NCBI GenBank assembly: GCA_030430975.1
Contig: JAUIKB010000025.1
Span: 1 to 15,481, forward strand
DNA from: Polyangia bacterium
GTDB lineage: Bacteria > Myxococcota_A > Polyangia > Polyangiales > Polyangiaceae
DNA: 15,481 bases
Direction: 5' to 3'
How positions within the stretch are numbered: position 1 is the stretch's first letter; every line of letters begins with the position of its first letter. The position numbers were made by a program, and so were the translations under genes. This document shows positions 1-8,091 of the stretch, one piece after another. The notes under the pieces are model-generated. The model saw only the letters and a list, made by a program, of their open reading frames with translations, was not told where the DNA came from and did not search any database.

Positions 1-154
1 CGAGCTGCACTGGTTTGCGGGGATGCCGTTTCCGGACGTGGCGCAGGTCGTCGGGGCTAGCTTGAGCGCGGTCAAGGTGCGGGCGCATCGCGGCTACGCT
101 GCCATGCGGCAGTTTCTGGAGGCGGACGGTAACCGCAGTGGAGTGGGGACATAG
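1..154 (+). CDS. ECF-type RNA polymerase sigma factor, C-terminal fragment
   Basis: Only the last 50 residues are in the window; the gene begins upstream and ends at a TAG (152-154). The visible part reads as sigma-70 region 4, the helix-turn-helix that contacts the -35 promoter element. Residues resembling the first helix (PFPDVAQVVG) are followed by the recognition helix SLSAVKVRAHRGYAAMR, which has the family's V-K-x-R-x-x-R pattern. Known ECF factors end shortly after this helix, as here. The next gene starts 16 bases downstream on the same strand and encodes a six-helix membrane protein, which fits a sigma/anti-sigma pair. The subgroup cannot be decided without the N-terminal part. Confidence 0.82.
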   Translation, partial: ELHWFAGMPFPDVAQVVGASLSAVKVRAHRGYAAMRQFLEADGNRSGVGT

Positions 155-170
155 TAGTGGGTGTGCCGTC

Positions 171-935
171 ATGAGTACCGTCGACCCGTTTGATCCAGCC
201 GCATTCGCGGATACGAAGCTGGTAGGCGACGAACGGCTTGTCGACGGTCTCACCGAGACGGTGCTGCTCGTGCCCGCGACCGATCTGGACGCCATGCGCA
301 GCGCGCTGACTCAGGAGATCGCGCGAGAAGACTCGGTGCCAGCGCGGCTCAAGGCGCTGCCGACGTGGGCCCGCGACCTCGCGGGAGTGGGCGTGGCTGG
401 CGTGATCGCAACCCTCGCGATCTTGGCGATGCCGCGTGCCGATCTAGCCGTCGTCTCGCCCACGCTGCTCGCGGCGGGCGCGGGTCTCCACGCGGGCGCC
501 GTGGCGCTAGCCGTCCGGGTCGCGCTGCGACCGCTGCACAAACCGCCGCTCGGCTGGAAGCGTTTGGCAGCGCTGCTGTTCGCTGTGGTTGTTCCGCTGG
601 TCTTCGCGCTGGTTCCTCAGGCGCACGGTCAACATCCCGCATCGCTTGCCGGCGGGCTCGGCAGTTCCGAGTTTGCAGCTCGCGCTGCCGGTTGCTTTGG
701 TTTCGGCGCGGTGATGGCGCTGCCGTTGGTGGGCGCGCTTGTATTGCTGCATCGCGGCGGTATCCGAAGGGCGCCGATGATCGGCGTGAGCGCCGGCGTC
801 AGCGGCGCTCTGGCGGTGATGCTGCATTGTCCGATCACGCACGCCGCGCATCTCGTGGCCGGGCACGCGACGGTTGCGGTCGGCGTCGCGATAGCCGCCC
901 TCGCGATCAGTGTTGTTGCCGAGCGCCGCCGCTAG
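171..935 (+). CDS. Polytopic membrane protein, probable NrsF-like (DUF1109) anti-sigma factor
   Basis: A 254-residue protein. A cytoplasmic N-terminus of about 65 residues precedes roughly six hydrophobic segments (about 70-86, 92-117, 130-150, 173-193, 201-218, 225-250). Between the last two helices is a motif HCPITHAAHLVAGH (219-232), which resembles the HCP motif of the NrsF/DUF1109 family. In that family a six-helix inner-membrane protein sequesters an ECF sigma factor encoded just upstream. Position after a sigma factor, length and topology all agree; the family call is by pattern, not by alignment. I chose the ATG at 171. An in-frame ATG at 138 would overlap the sigma gene and add 11 residues. 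The last 29 bases overlap the convergent methyltransferase gene. Confidence 0.72.
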   Translation: MSTVDPFDPAAFADTKLVGDERLVDGLTETVLLVPATDLDAMRSALTQEIAREDSVPARLKALPTWARDLAGVGVAGVIATLAILAMPRADLAVVSPTLLAAGAGLHAGAVALAVRVALRPLHKPPLGWKRLAALLFAVVVPLVFALVPQAHGQHPASLAGGLGSSEFAARAAGCFGFGAVMALPLVGALVLLHRGGIRRAPMIGVSAGVSGALAVMLHCPITHAAHLVAGHATVAVGVAIAALAISVVAERRR

Positions 936-2406
936 CGCCCAAGATCAACACGTGCTCTCGGCGCGGCTCGCCGTCGAACGCCTTGCGAGACTCGGCGTGA
1001 AAGTGCGGGCGCGCCTGTGATCCGCGGGCGAGCAGCTCGAGGCCGCACCGACGGGCCAGTTCGCCAGTCACCCTGTCGGCTCGGAATGCGGCGTCGTGAA
1101 CGGTCGAGTCTGCGATCACCAGCGCGATCTTGCCGCCCGGGGCGAGCACCTGTTGAAAACGTTTTAGGCACGAGCCGAAATCGTCGTCCCATTTCGCGAA
1201 GGCTTGTTTCACGCTGAGCGGCTTTAATTGCCTTCGCGCGCCGATTTCGCTGCTGGCGAAGTTGCGCTTGTCCATCTTGAGCCAGCGTAGGCGGGTCTCA
1301 TGGTGCTCCAGGTAGTCGTAGACGCCGGGATACGGAGGCGAGCTGACGATGAGTTCAAAGCGTCGCCGGGCGCAGGACGTAAGCTTGCGCGCATCGTCCA
1401 CGGCGACCCGCACGGGCGGAGCCTTCTGCTTCAGGCGACGCTTGAGTTCTGCACTCTGTCGTCCGAGTTCCTCGGTGCGACGCACGAACATCTTGATCGC
1501 GAACCCGGATGCCAGCCGTCGCTTGCCGATCTGGCGGCTGGTGTCGCCTCCCCGGCGACTCACCTTGGTGAGGATCGACGAGAGCACGAGCATGAAGGCA
1601 GCTCGCTGATCCCCGGCCGTTAGCTTGGTGATGCCCTGACGCAGGCCGTCGAGCTCCAACAGCATGTGCGGATCGAACAGCTCTCGATCGTGACGTCCGT
1701 AACGCACGCTTGGGCCAGCCTTTGCCGCCCGCCGGTCGTCGGCGTGTTCCGCGACGAGTTCGGCGGTCGCGTTCATCAGCGCCCAGTCAAGACGATGCGC
1801 AGATTGCGTCTTAAAGCGCGCGAGCGCGACCGCGAGCGGGTTGGCGTCGGTGCCGTGCGCCGACCGGCCTTGGAGCAACGCTTCGATCAGCACCGTACCG
1901 CTGCCGCAAAACGGGTCCAGGATGCGTGCACCCGGTTTCGAAAATCCGGCGATCAGCGCGCGCGCTGTGGTCGGGTGTAGGCGCGCCGGGTAGCTGTGAA
2001 ATCCGTGGATGTGTGCGCGCGTCTGGGTTTCGTCGTCATCGACGTCGAGCGCTTCCTTGAGCGCGTTGCGCTCGGCAGCCGAGCCTGACTCGTAGTCGAT
2101 GCGGCCGCCTACGTGGGATAGGGAGCGCCTGGAACGGACCCGTTTGGCGGGCCGGGTCGCGCGGTTCCGAGACTCCGGCCGATCGCCGTTTCGCGGCGCG
2201 CGCGGGCTTGGCGTCGGCGGATCCCCCTTTGGTTTCTGGGTGCGACGTTTACCACCCTGCTTCGCGTTCTTGCGCTTCTTGCCAGTTGTGGTGGCTTCGG
2301 TCGGCGAGGCTGCTTGAGGCTGCCGGCCGGGGGTATCGGCGAACTCGGCGGCTCGCTCGCGGCGCTTCGAACGTCGCTTGGCCGGACGCGCTTTCGGTTT
2401 TGGCAC
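907..2406 (-). CDS. DNA methyltransferase (N4-cytosine or N6-adenine type), orphan
   Basis: S-adenosylmethionine-dependent DNA methylase of about 499 residues. From the GTG at 2406, a Lys/Arg/Pro-rich low-complexity tail covers about residues 1-95. A motif-X-like HGFHSYPARLHP follows (about 134-145). Then come the SAM-binding loop DPFCGSGT (164-171), an acidic TDAN at the end of strand 2 (186-189), and the catalytic motif IV SSPPYPGVYDY (355-365). Roughly 185 residues separate motifs I and IV and may hold target recognition. SPPY is typical of amino-methylating DNA enzymes, but the modified base cannot be assigned. The frame is open back to a TTG at 2517, almost abutting cysS. The GTG at 2406 leaves room for divergent promoters and has GGGAG upstream. 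No endonuclease gene is adjacent, so it looks solitary. Confidence 0.8.
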   Translation of the reverse strand: MPKPKARPAKRRSKRRERAAEFADTPGRQPQAASPTEATTTGKKRKNAKQGGKRRTQKPKGDPPTPSPRAPRNGDRPESRNRATRPAKRVRSRRSLSHVGGRIDYESGSAAERNALKEALDVDDDETQTRAHIHGFHSYPARLHPTTARALIAGFSKPGARILDPFCGSGTVLIEALLQGRSAHGTDANPLAVALARFKTQSAHRLDWALMNATAELVAEHADDRRAAKAGPSVRYGRHDRELFDPHMLLELDGLRQGITKLTAGDQRAAFMLVLSSILTKVSRRGGDTSRQIGKRRLASGFAIKMFVRRTEELGRQSAELKRRLKQKAPPVRVAVDDARKLTSCARRRFELIVSSPPYPGVYDYLEHHETRLRWLKMDKRNFASSEIGARRQLKPLSVKQAFAKWDDDFGSCLKRFQQVLAPGGKIALVIADSTVHDAAFRADRVTGELARRCGLELLARGSQARPHFHAESRKAFDGEPRREHVLILGASGGARQQH

Positions 2407-2519
2407 AGCGCACGATACTCCCGCGGTCGCGAGAAGCGAAGACGCGCGAACCGCACGGTCGCCGCGTCCACGACCGAGTCGCACCCCGCGGTCAAATCGG
2501 CTACGACTTCGCCACAATC

Positions 2520-4088
2520 ATGGCTTTTCGACTCTACGATACGCGTCTCAAGAAGCAGGTCGACTTTCAGCCCATCGAGTCGGGCAAGGTCAAGATCTAC
2601 AACTGCGGACCTACCGTCTATTCGACCGCGCACATCGGGAACTTCCGGTCGTTCGTCTTCGCCGATCTGCTACGCCGATACTTCGAGTACAGCGGGTTCG
2701 AAGTATCGCAGGTCATGAACATCACCGATGTCGGTCACCTAACCGAAGACGATCGCGCGGATGCCGGTGGTGAAGACAAGCTTCAAAAGATGGCTCGCGA
2801 GCTCGGGTGGGACCCCTACAAGGTTGCGCAGCACTTCGAACAGGGCTTCCACTCGGACCGCAAAGCGCTAGGTATCGTCGACGCGCATGAGTACCCGCGT
2901 GCCACCGAGCACGTGCCGGACATGCTCGTTCAGGTTCAGCAGCTTCTCGACCGCGGTCATGCCTACATTCCTGAGGGTACCGGTGAAGCATACTTCGATA
3001 TCTCAAGCTTCAAAGAGTACGGCCAGCTGAGCGGAAAGAAGGTTGAAGATCTGGAAGCGGGCGCGCGCGTCGAGGTGAACGACGTAAAGAAGCACCCCGC
3101 CGACTTTGCGCTATGGAAAACAGACGAGTCGCACCTAATGCAGTGGGACCCTCACGATGACAAGACCTGGGAGGGCTACCCAGGGGCGCGCCCCAAGCTC
3201 GACGAGCGACTCAAGCGCGGCTTTCCGGGGTGGCACATCGAGTGCAGCGCGATGAGTTCGCGCTACCTAGGAGAAGCGTTCGACCTGCACACCGGCGGTG
3301 AGGACAACATCTTTCCCCATCACGAATGCGAGATCGCCCAGGCGTGCGGTGCGACAGGGGCCGAATACTCGCGCTACTGGATGCACGTCCGGCATCTGCT
3401 CGTCGACAACAAGAAGATGAGCAAAAGCGCCGGCACCCTGTACACGCTCGAGGATCTGACGGCGAAGGGCTACTCGCCGCTCGAAATGCGGTATCTGCTG
3501 ATTTCCAATCACTACCGACAGCCCATGAACTTCACCCTCGAAGGTCTGGATGCGGCTCGGGCGTCGATAGGGCGGCTACAAAACTGTCGAGACCTCTTGG
3601 TCGAACGCGGCGCAACCACAGGCGAAGCGAACGCCCAGGTCGGCGAAGCGATCACGAAGCTAGACGAAGGCTTCGCCGCGGGGCTGGATGACGATCTGAA
3701 CGTGGCTAACGCGCTGGCAGCGTTGTTCGAGTTCGTGGCCACTGTCAACCGACTGCAGCCGGTCGGTGACGACGCAAAGGCGGCGCTGGCGGCGCTCGAT
3801 CGCGCGGACCACGTTATCGGCGTCCTGTCGCGGGAGAGCAAATCGGGCGTCATTACCCAAGCTGAGCTCGACGCCGCGATCGCAAGCGCGCCAGCCGTCG
3901 ACCACATCAAGGCGCTCTTGGCACAGTCCACCGTGACCGCGGCGGAACTGCGCGACATCGCCATCGGGCGCCACGCCGCGCGCAAGAACAAAGACTGGGG
4001 CACCGCCGACGCCATTCGCGACGGTCTGAAGGCGCTCGGCGTGCAGTTCGAAGACCTCGCCGACGGCGTTCGGTTCAAGCTGCCGTAG
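2520..4088 (+). CDS. cysS: Cysteinyl-tRNA synthetase
   Basis: Class I aminoacyl-tRNA synthetase of 522 residues that charges tRNA-Cys with cysteine in the cytoplasm. All catalytic signatures are present: YNCGPTVY with zinc ligand C29, the HIGH-type motif HIGN (38-41), WHIECSAM with zinc ligand C242, FPHHECE with H267 and E271, and KMSKS (299-303). A C-terminal helical anticodon-binding region ends in a DWGTADAIRDGL segment typical of the family. It is longer than the roughly 460-residue E. coli enzyme. The stretch after NITDV reads GHLTEDDRADAGGEDK, a variant insertion seen in another bacterial branch of the family. The frame is open upstream to 2208, but that extension is antisense to the methyltransferase; the ATG at 2520 starts at the conserved N-terminus. 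Confidence 0.97.
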   Translation: MAFRLYDTRLKKQVDFQPIESGKVKIYNCGPTVYSTAHIGNFRSFVFADLLRRYFEYSGFEVSQVMNITDVGHLTEDDRADAGGEDKLQKMARELGWDPYKVAQHFEQGFHSDRKALGIVDAHEYPRATEHVPDMLVQVQQLLDRGHAYIPEGTGEAYFDISSFKEYGQLSGKKVEDLEAGARVEVNDVKKHPADFALWKTDESHLMQWDPHDDKTWEGYPGARPKLDERLKRGFPGWHIECSAMSSRYLGEAFDLHTGGEDNIFPHHECEIAQACGATGAEYSRYWMHVRHLLVDNKKMSKSAGTLYTLEDLTAKGYSPLEMRYLLISNHYRQPMNFTLEGLDAARASIGRLQNCRDLLVERGATTGEANAQVGEAITKLDEGFAAGLDDDLNVANALAALFEFVATVNRLQPVGDDAKAALAALDRADHVIGVLSRESKSGVITQAELDAAIASAPAVDHIKALLAQSTVTAAELRDIAIGRHAARKNKDWGTADAIRDGLKALGVQFEDLADGVRFKLP

Positions 4089-4119
4089 CGGGTTTTTGCG
4101 CCGTGATACATTTGCGTGC

Positions 4120-5691
4120 ATGAAGCACGCGGTTCGAACGGGTGGACTCGTCATCGCCGTCGTGAGCGCTGCGGCGACGGTGACCGCGTGCGGCAGCGAC
4201 GATGCAAGCACTGGAGGTTCCGGCGGAGCTGGCGCGGCGGCTGGCGCGGCGGGTCACGGAGGCATGGCAGGCCAGGGGGCCCAGGGTGGCAGCGCTGGCG
4301 TCGGCAATACGGCGGGCGTTGGCGCGACGGGCGGAGTTGGCGGTGGTCAGGGCGGATCCGCAGGGTCGGGCGTCGCGCTCGCCCCGACAAGCGACGTCAG
4401 CTTCACAGAGCAGGCCGGCTTCATCGCCAATCCCGAACGCGGCTTTTACCGCGCCGTGAATGTGACCTCCGAGACCGATCTGTCCTGGGCGGCGGCCGAC
4501 GGCGTCACTCTGGTTTACAGCTACGTGCGACTCGACGACTACCGGGACAGCGCCATTCCGGCGTCGGTCTTCAGCGCTGTGAATGCCGGTCTCGATGCCG
4601 CGCGGGCGGCGGGTCTGAAGGTGATCCTTCGCTTCGCCTACAACTTCGGCCCTTACCCCAATTCCGAACCAGACGCGTCCAAGGCACAGATCTTGGCTCA
4701 TATCGCGCAGGCGCAGCCGGAGCTCGCCGCGAATGAGGACGTGATCGCTTTGGTCCAGGCCGGGTTCATCGGCGCGTGGGGCGAGTGGCACACATCGACC
4801 AACGACCTGCTGGCCGACCCGGCCGACCGAAAACAGATCATCGAAGCGCTGCTCGACGCCACGCCCGTAGGTCGCACGACGGCGATTCGCTATCCGCTCT
4901 ACAAGCAGGAGATGTATCCGACGTTGACCGATGTATCGGCGTATCAAGGTGACTATGCGTCGCGTACAGGTCATCACAACGACTGTTTCCTGTCGAGCGA
5001 CACCGACGTCGGAACGTATCCCGACGGCCAGGTCGAATCGCTGAAGGACTACTTGGCCCAGGACACCGCGTATGTCCCGATGGGCGGCGAAACCTGCGCG
5101 ACCGATCCGCGCAACGCGTGCTCTGTCGCCACGGCCGAGATGCAGCGTCTGCACTATACCTACCTCAACCTAGATTACCATACGGATGTACTGGATCGCT
5201 TCCGAAGCGAAGGTTGCTTCGAAACCATGCGCGAGAAGATGGGCTACCGCATCGTGCTCAGAGCAGCCAAGCTACCGACGGATGTTCGACCGGGCGGACG
5301 CTTCCGGATGGAGTTGAGGCTGGACAACGTCGGCTGGGCGGCGCCGATCAATCAGCGCGCCGTCGAGGTCCGTCTACGCAGCGCCGGTGAAACGATTTCA
5401 GCGCGCGCCGCGACTGTGGACGTGCGTCGCTGGGCCCCCGGGGTTGTCACGCTCAGCCTCGCCGTGCAGCTGCCGAGCGGTTTGGCGCCCGGCTCGTACG
5501 ACCTTGCGCTGGCGCTGCCGGATGAATCGGCAACGCTGGGCGGTCGTGCGGAATACGCGATGCGCTTAGCGACAGAGAATGTGTGGAAATCAGCGTCGGC
5601 GGATCACGTGCTCGGTCAGGTTGCGGTGGCTGATTCCGCGCCGGGCGGCGCGGCGACGGGTGTCGTTCAGATGTCGGTTACCACTTACTGA
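4120..5691 (+). CDS. Secreted lipoprotein with DUF4874 and DUF4832 domains
   Basis: A 523-residue predicted lipoprotein. The signal peptide ends in the lipobox VTAC with lipidated C24, followed by a Gly/Ala/Ser-rich linker (about 31-87) of the kind common in myxobacterial lipoproteins. The DUF4874-like domain begins near NPERGFYR (104-111) and contains AGFIGAWGEWH (214-224). The family is thought to adopt a TIM-barrel glycosidase-like fold, and Glu222 in GEWH is a candidate catalytic acid (inference). The C-terminal third, from about residue 370, resembles DUF4832, with GYRIVLRAAKLP followed by a beta-sandwich-like region. A role in extracellular polysaccharide processing is plausible but unproven. 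The start at 4120 gives a clean signal peptide. The last 14 bases overlap the convergent LOG-family gene. Confidence 0.88.
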   Translation: MKHAVRTGGLVIAVVSAAATVTACGSDDASTGGSGGAGAAAGAAGHGGMAGQGAQGGSAGVGNTAGVGATGGVGGGQGGSAGSGVALAPTSDVSFTEQAGFIANPERGFYRAVNVTSETDLSWAAADGVTLVYSYVRLDDYRDSAIPASVFSAVNAGLDAARAAGLKVILRFAYNFGPYPNSEPDASKAQILAHIAQAQPELAANEDVIALVQAGFIGAWGEWHTSTNDLLADPADRKQIIEALLDATPVGRTTAIRYPLYKQEMYPTLTDVSAYQGDYASRTGHHNDCFLSSDTDVGTYPDGQVESLKDYLAQDTAYVPMGGETCATDPRNACSVATAEMQRLHYTYLNLDYHTDVLDRFRSEGCFETMREKMGYRIVLRAAKLPTDVRPGGRFRMELRLDNVGWAAPINQRAVEVRLRSAGETISARAATVDVRRWAPGVVTLSLAVQLPSGLAPGSYDLALALPDESATLGGRAEYAMRLATENVWKSASADHVLGQVAVADSAPGGAATGVVQMSVTTY

Positions 5692-6256
5692 CGGTTTTCG
5701 GTTCGTAGGCGATCATGCGCTCGACGAGCGCGCTCGGATCGCTCTCCACCATCCAGATGTCGCGGTGGTCAGGGCGTACGAAGCCTTCGGCGACGGTCGT
5801 CGCCACGAAGTCGACGAGCCGGTCGTAGTAGCCCGCGACGTTCAACCCGCCGATCGGTTTGTCGTGATAGCCGAGCTGTGCCCACGTCCACATCTCGAAG
5901 AGCTCTTCGAGGGTCCCCATGCCGCCGGGTAGCGCGATGAAACCGTCTGCGCGATGGGCCATGATCGTCTTGCGCTCGTGCATCGATTGGGTAACGACCA
6001 GTTCGGTGAGGCGGTCGTGAGCGATCTCTTTAGAGACGAGGGACCGCGGGATGATGCCGACGGCGCGGCCGCCGGCCTCGAGCACCGCGTCAGCAACGGC
6101 GCCCATGACGCCGACCTGGGCGCCACCGTATACAAGGCCGATGTCGCGTCGAACCAACTCGTTGCCGAGTGCACGCGCCGCTTCGACGTAGTCAGGCCTC
6201 GAGCCCGGGCTCGAGCCGCAATACACGCAGAGGTTTCGGATGTTCACGGTGGTCAT
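5678..6256 (-). CDS. LOG-family protein (TIGR00730), nucleoside 5'-monophosphate phosphoribohydrolase
   Basis: A 192-residue Rossmann-like protein of the family first known as lysine decarboxylase-like and now linked to cleavage of the N-glycosidic bond of nucleoside 5'-monophosphates, including cytokinin nucleotides. Conserved elements are the N-terminal VYCGSSPG (11-18), GGAQVGVMG (44-52), MHERK (92-96) and the signature PGGMGTLEE (110-118). The glutamates and arginines needed for catalysis are present. Length matches the family. Its ATG overlaps the TGA of the upstream small lipoprotein in an ATGA arrangement (6253-6256), so translation is probably coupled. The exact substrate is not evident; bacterial members usually act in nucleotide turnover. 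Confidence 0.92.
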   Translation of the reverse strand: MTTVNIRNLCVYCGSSPGSRPDYVEAARALGNELVRRDIGLVYGGAQVGVMGAVADAVLEAGGRAVGIIPRSLVSKEIAHDRLTELVVTQSMHERKTIMAHRADGFIALPGGMGTLEELFEMWTWAQLGYHDKPIGGLNVAGYYDRLVDFVATTVAEGFVRPDHRDIWMVESDPSALVERMIAYEPKTVSKW

Positions 6257-6534
6257 GGAGCAGGTGCGCTCGGTACGGGAGCAGGTTTGGATGGGGCCGT
6301 TTCCGAAGAGTCGGCCTCGGTCGGTGCGTCCGTCGCGGGGGCATCGGTCGCCGCGTCAGGCGCTGCGTCCGACGCGGCGGGCACGATCGGCAGGCTCGAC
6401 ATCGGGGCGGGCTGGTAGCTGTCGTCGGGTTCGACCGGACCGACTTGCTCGCCAAACGTGCCGCTGTGCAGATGACACGCGGCCGGGATGAGTCCGGCCG
6501 CCAGCAGGCCGGCAGCGATCAGTTGACGGTTCAT
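6253..6534 (-). CDS. Small lipoprotein, function unknown
   Basis: A 93-residue protein. A short signal peptide ends in IPAAC, giving lipidated C20. The mature part starts HLHSGTFGEQ and continues as an Ala/Pro/Thr/Asp/Ser-rich tail with repeated DAPATDAPTEAD-like acidic segments and a PAPVPSAPAP end. No domain is recognisable; the tail looks like a disordered spacer. It overlaps the downstream LOG-family gene by four bases (ATGA), which suggests co-translation. Small lipoproteins of this kind are frequent in myxobacteria. Confidence 0.72.
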   Translation of the reverse strand: MNRQLIAAGLLAAGLIPAACHLHSGTFGEQVGPVEPDDSYQPAPMSSLPIVPAASDAAPDAATDAPATDAPTEADSSETAPSKPAPVPSAPAP

Positions 6535-6685
6535 GGCGCGTCCGAACTATGACGGAAACGGGTCGATACGTCACCGCGGGATTGAAGCAATTGCCGTCGG
6601 AATCGTAGTTGTGGTCGTCCCCCACAGGTACGCCGTACGGGTCGGCAGTCGGGGCCCGGGCACACGAGGTGCAGCTTCACGGCGG
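6535..6685. other. Intergenic region, no convincing gene
   Basis: About 150 bases lie between the GFA-family stop and the small lipoprotein start. On the minus strand one frame is open and reads an Asp/Asn-rich segment (GDDHNYDSDGNCFNP) that looks protein-like. However, it has no start codon, follows a TGA closely, and runs out of phase into the lipoprotein gene. It may be the decayed remnant of a gene or chance. I saw no terminator or promoter that I can defend. Confidence 0.35.
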
Positions 6686-7114
6686 CTACTTCTTACGACG
6701 CGGCGGTAGCTCTTCGAGTTGTTCGATGTCGAACGGGTTGACGTACCAGTCGGGCCGAGCGGCGCAGAAGATGGCGCGCTTAGGCTGGATTTCGGGCTCG
6801 CCGTCGAAGGCACCCGCCGGGCAGATCATCATCGTACCCGTGCGATTCATCCAGGGCATCGACGAGCCGCAGCGTTTGCAAAATCCTGTACAGAAATATT
6901 TGGCGTCGGGTAATTCGAAACGGCCGACGCCGTCACCGCCGCGCGTCCATTCGAAGTGTTCCGGTTTGACGAACGCGTTGCTGGCGTGCGCCGAGCCGGT
7001 CCACTTCTGACAGCGTGAGCAATGACAGTACTGAAAGGTAACGAGCGGACCGGTGATCGCGAAGGCGATGTCTCCGCACAGGCAGCTTCCGGTTAGGGTG
7101 GGCGACTCACTCAT
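6686..7114 (-). CDS. GFA-family (Mss4-like fold) zinc protein
   Basis: A 142-residue protein of the GFA family, named for glutathione-dependent formaldehyde-activating enzyme. It carries the family's zinc-binding cysteines in order: SCLCG (C11, C13), YCHCSRC (C30, C32, C35) and FCKRCGS (C79, C82), followed by the conserved hydrophobic beta-strand region. Most family members have no proven glutathione-formaldehyde activity, so the substrate is unknown. An upstream in-frame ATG at 7126 would add MVGG; I prefer 7114 because MSESPTLTG then leads straight into the domain. The gene begins 15 bases after the L,D-transpeptidase stop on the same strand and is probably co-transcribed with it. Confidence 0.88.
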   Translation of the reverse strand: MSESPTLTGSCLCGDIAFAITGPLVTFQYCHCSRCQKWTGSAHASNAFVKPEHFEWTRGGDGVGRFELPDAKYFCTGFCKRCGSSMPWMNRTGTMMICPAGAFDGEPEIQPKRAIFCAARPDWYVNPFDIEQLEELPPRRKK

Positions 7115-7129
7115 GCCGCCGACCATCGG

Positions 7130-8059
7130 CTAGCTGCCCAGTGGCGGCAAGCCCCAGGCGCTGGCCAGTCCCGTGTACACTGCCGACGGCAGCTGAACGA
7201 GCAGGTTCTTAGCGGGTGCCATGCCCTGGATGACTTCCTTCAGCTTGTCGCGATCCATCGACGTACAGCCGGCAGTCGCCGCGCCGCTCGGTGACCACAC
7301 GTGCAAGAGAATGCAGCTGCCGCGTCCTGGCACGGCGGCAGGGTCGGTGTTCTGGCGTACGAACACCAGGAACTCGTACAGGCCGTCGGTGCGCTTCAGG
7401 CGGTCGGTGCTGTTCCAATCGGGCGTGGTCGTCGCGGGGTCGACGATCTGGTTGTAGTAGGCGGAGTTGGTGTCCTCGATGCATTGCACCGTTGGCGTGA
7501 GCGCCTGGTACTGGACCTGCGTGCCCGTCGGGGCGGTGTCCGCGTAGCCGAGGGCAAGATCCGCCCAGAATGCGCCGGCGGGTGACTTGCCGTCGCCCTC
7601 CATCTTGTTCACCCCGTCGTAACCGCTGACGACTCCCTCGCCATGCAGCCCTCGTCCCCACCCTAGTCCGTTGCGGCCGAGAATGATCGGTATGTCGGCG
7701 CCGTCGCGTGCCCAACCCGTGCCGTCGCGCTTCCAGCGAGCGAGCTGCCCATTTGGGTCGGTCCAATTCGGTGTCACCACCGTAAGCAAGTAGCTGGCGT
7801 CGGAAGACAGCGTCGTGGTGCTGGAGCTTCCGCCAGCGTTCGTGCCGGCGGTTCCCGTACCGGCGGTTCCAGCCGCGCCGCCCTGTCCTCCGGTAGCGCC
7901 CTGTCCTCCGGTAGCGCCCTGTCCTCCGGTAGCGCCTTGTCCAGCGCTCGAGCCGGCGCCGGTGTTGCCGCCTGCCGGTTCGGTGCCGCTCGCGCCACAT
8001 CCTGCCAACCACGCGGTGCACACCAGCGCACCGACGAACTTGAGCTGCCAGCCGTTCAT
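7130..8059 (-). CDS. L,D-transpeptidase (YkuD-type) lipoprotein
   Basis: A 309-residue lipoprotein. The signal peptide ends WLAGC (lipidated C21). A Gly/Gln/Ala/Thr linker (about 22-80) includes three exact copies of a six-residue GATGGQ-type unit. The YkuD-like catalytic domain spans about 95-290. Its active-site signature is visible as LLHVWSPSG with His253, followed by AGCTSMD with catalytic Cys265. Enzymes of this fold form or edit 3-3 cross-links in peptidoglycan or attach proteins to it, working in the periplasm. The frame is open upstream to about 9001, but only from the ATG at 8059 is there a signal peptide. It lies 32 bases from the divergent gene at 8092 and is followed by the GFA-family gene. 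Confidence 0.87.
   Translation of the reverse strand: MNGWQLKFVGALVCTAWLAGCGASGTEPAGGNTGAGSSAGQGATGGQGATGGQGATGGQGGAAGTAGTGTAGTNAGGSSSTTTLSSDASYLLTVVTPNWTDPNGQLARWKRDGTGWARDGADIPIILGRNGLGWGRGLHGEGVVSGYDGVNKMEGDGKSPAGAFWADLALGYADTAPTGTQVQYQALTPTVQCIEDTNSAYYNQIVDPATTTPDWNSTDRLKRTDGLYEFLVFVRQNTDPAAVPGRGSCILLHVWSPSGAATAGCTSMDRDKLKEVIQGMAPAKNLLVQLPSAVYTGLASAWGLPPLGS
7883..7936 (-). repeat. Three perfect 18-bp tandem repeats in the transpeptidase linker
   Basis: Units at 7883-7900, 7901-7918 and 7919-7936 are identical (plus strand ctgtcctccggtagcgcc), with a degenerate fourth part after them. They encode GATGGQ-type hexapeptides in the linker between the lipidated cysteine and the catalytic domain. 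Identity at the DNA level suggests recent duplication by slippage or unequal recombination. Confidence 0.9.
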
Positions 8060-8091
8060 GGGGCGCAGGCTAGCACGTACACTCGACGCGA

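Noticed and set aside
2208..2519. N-terminal extension of the cysS frame by 104 codons
   Set aside because: It is antisense to the methyltransferase tail, lacks similarity to CysRS, and the conserved N-terminus begins at the ATG at 2520.
6535..6685. Possible gene remnant reading GDDHNYDSDGNCFNP on the minus strand
   Set aside because: No start codon, short, and it runs out of frame into the small lipoprotein; too little to call a pseudogene.
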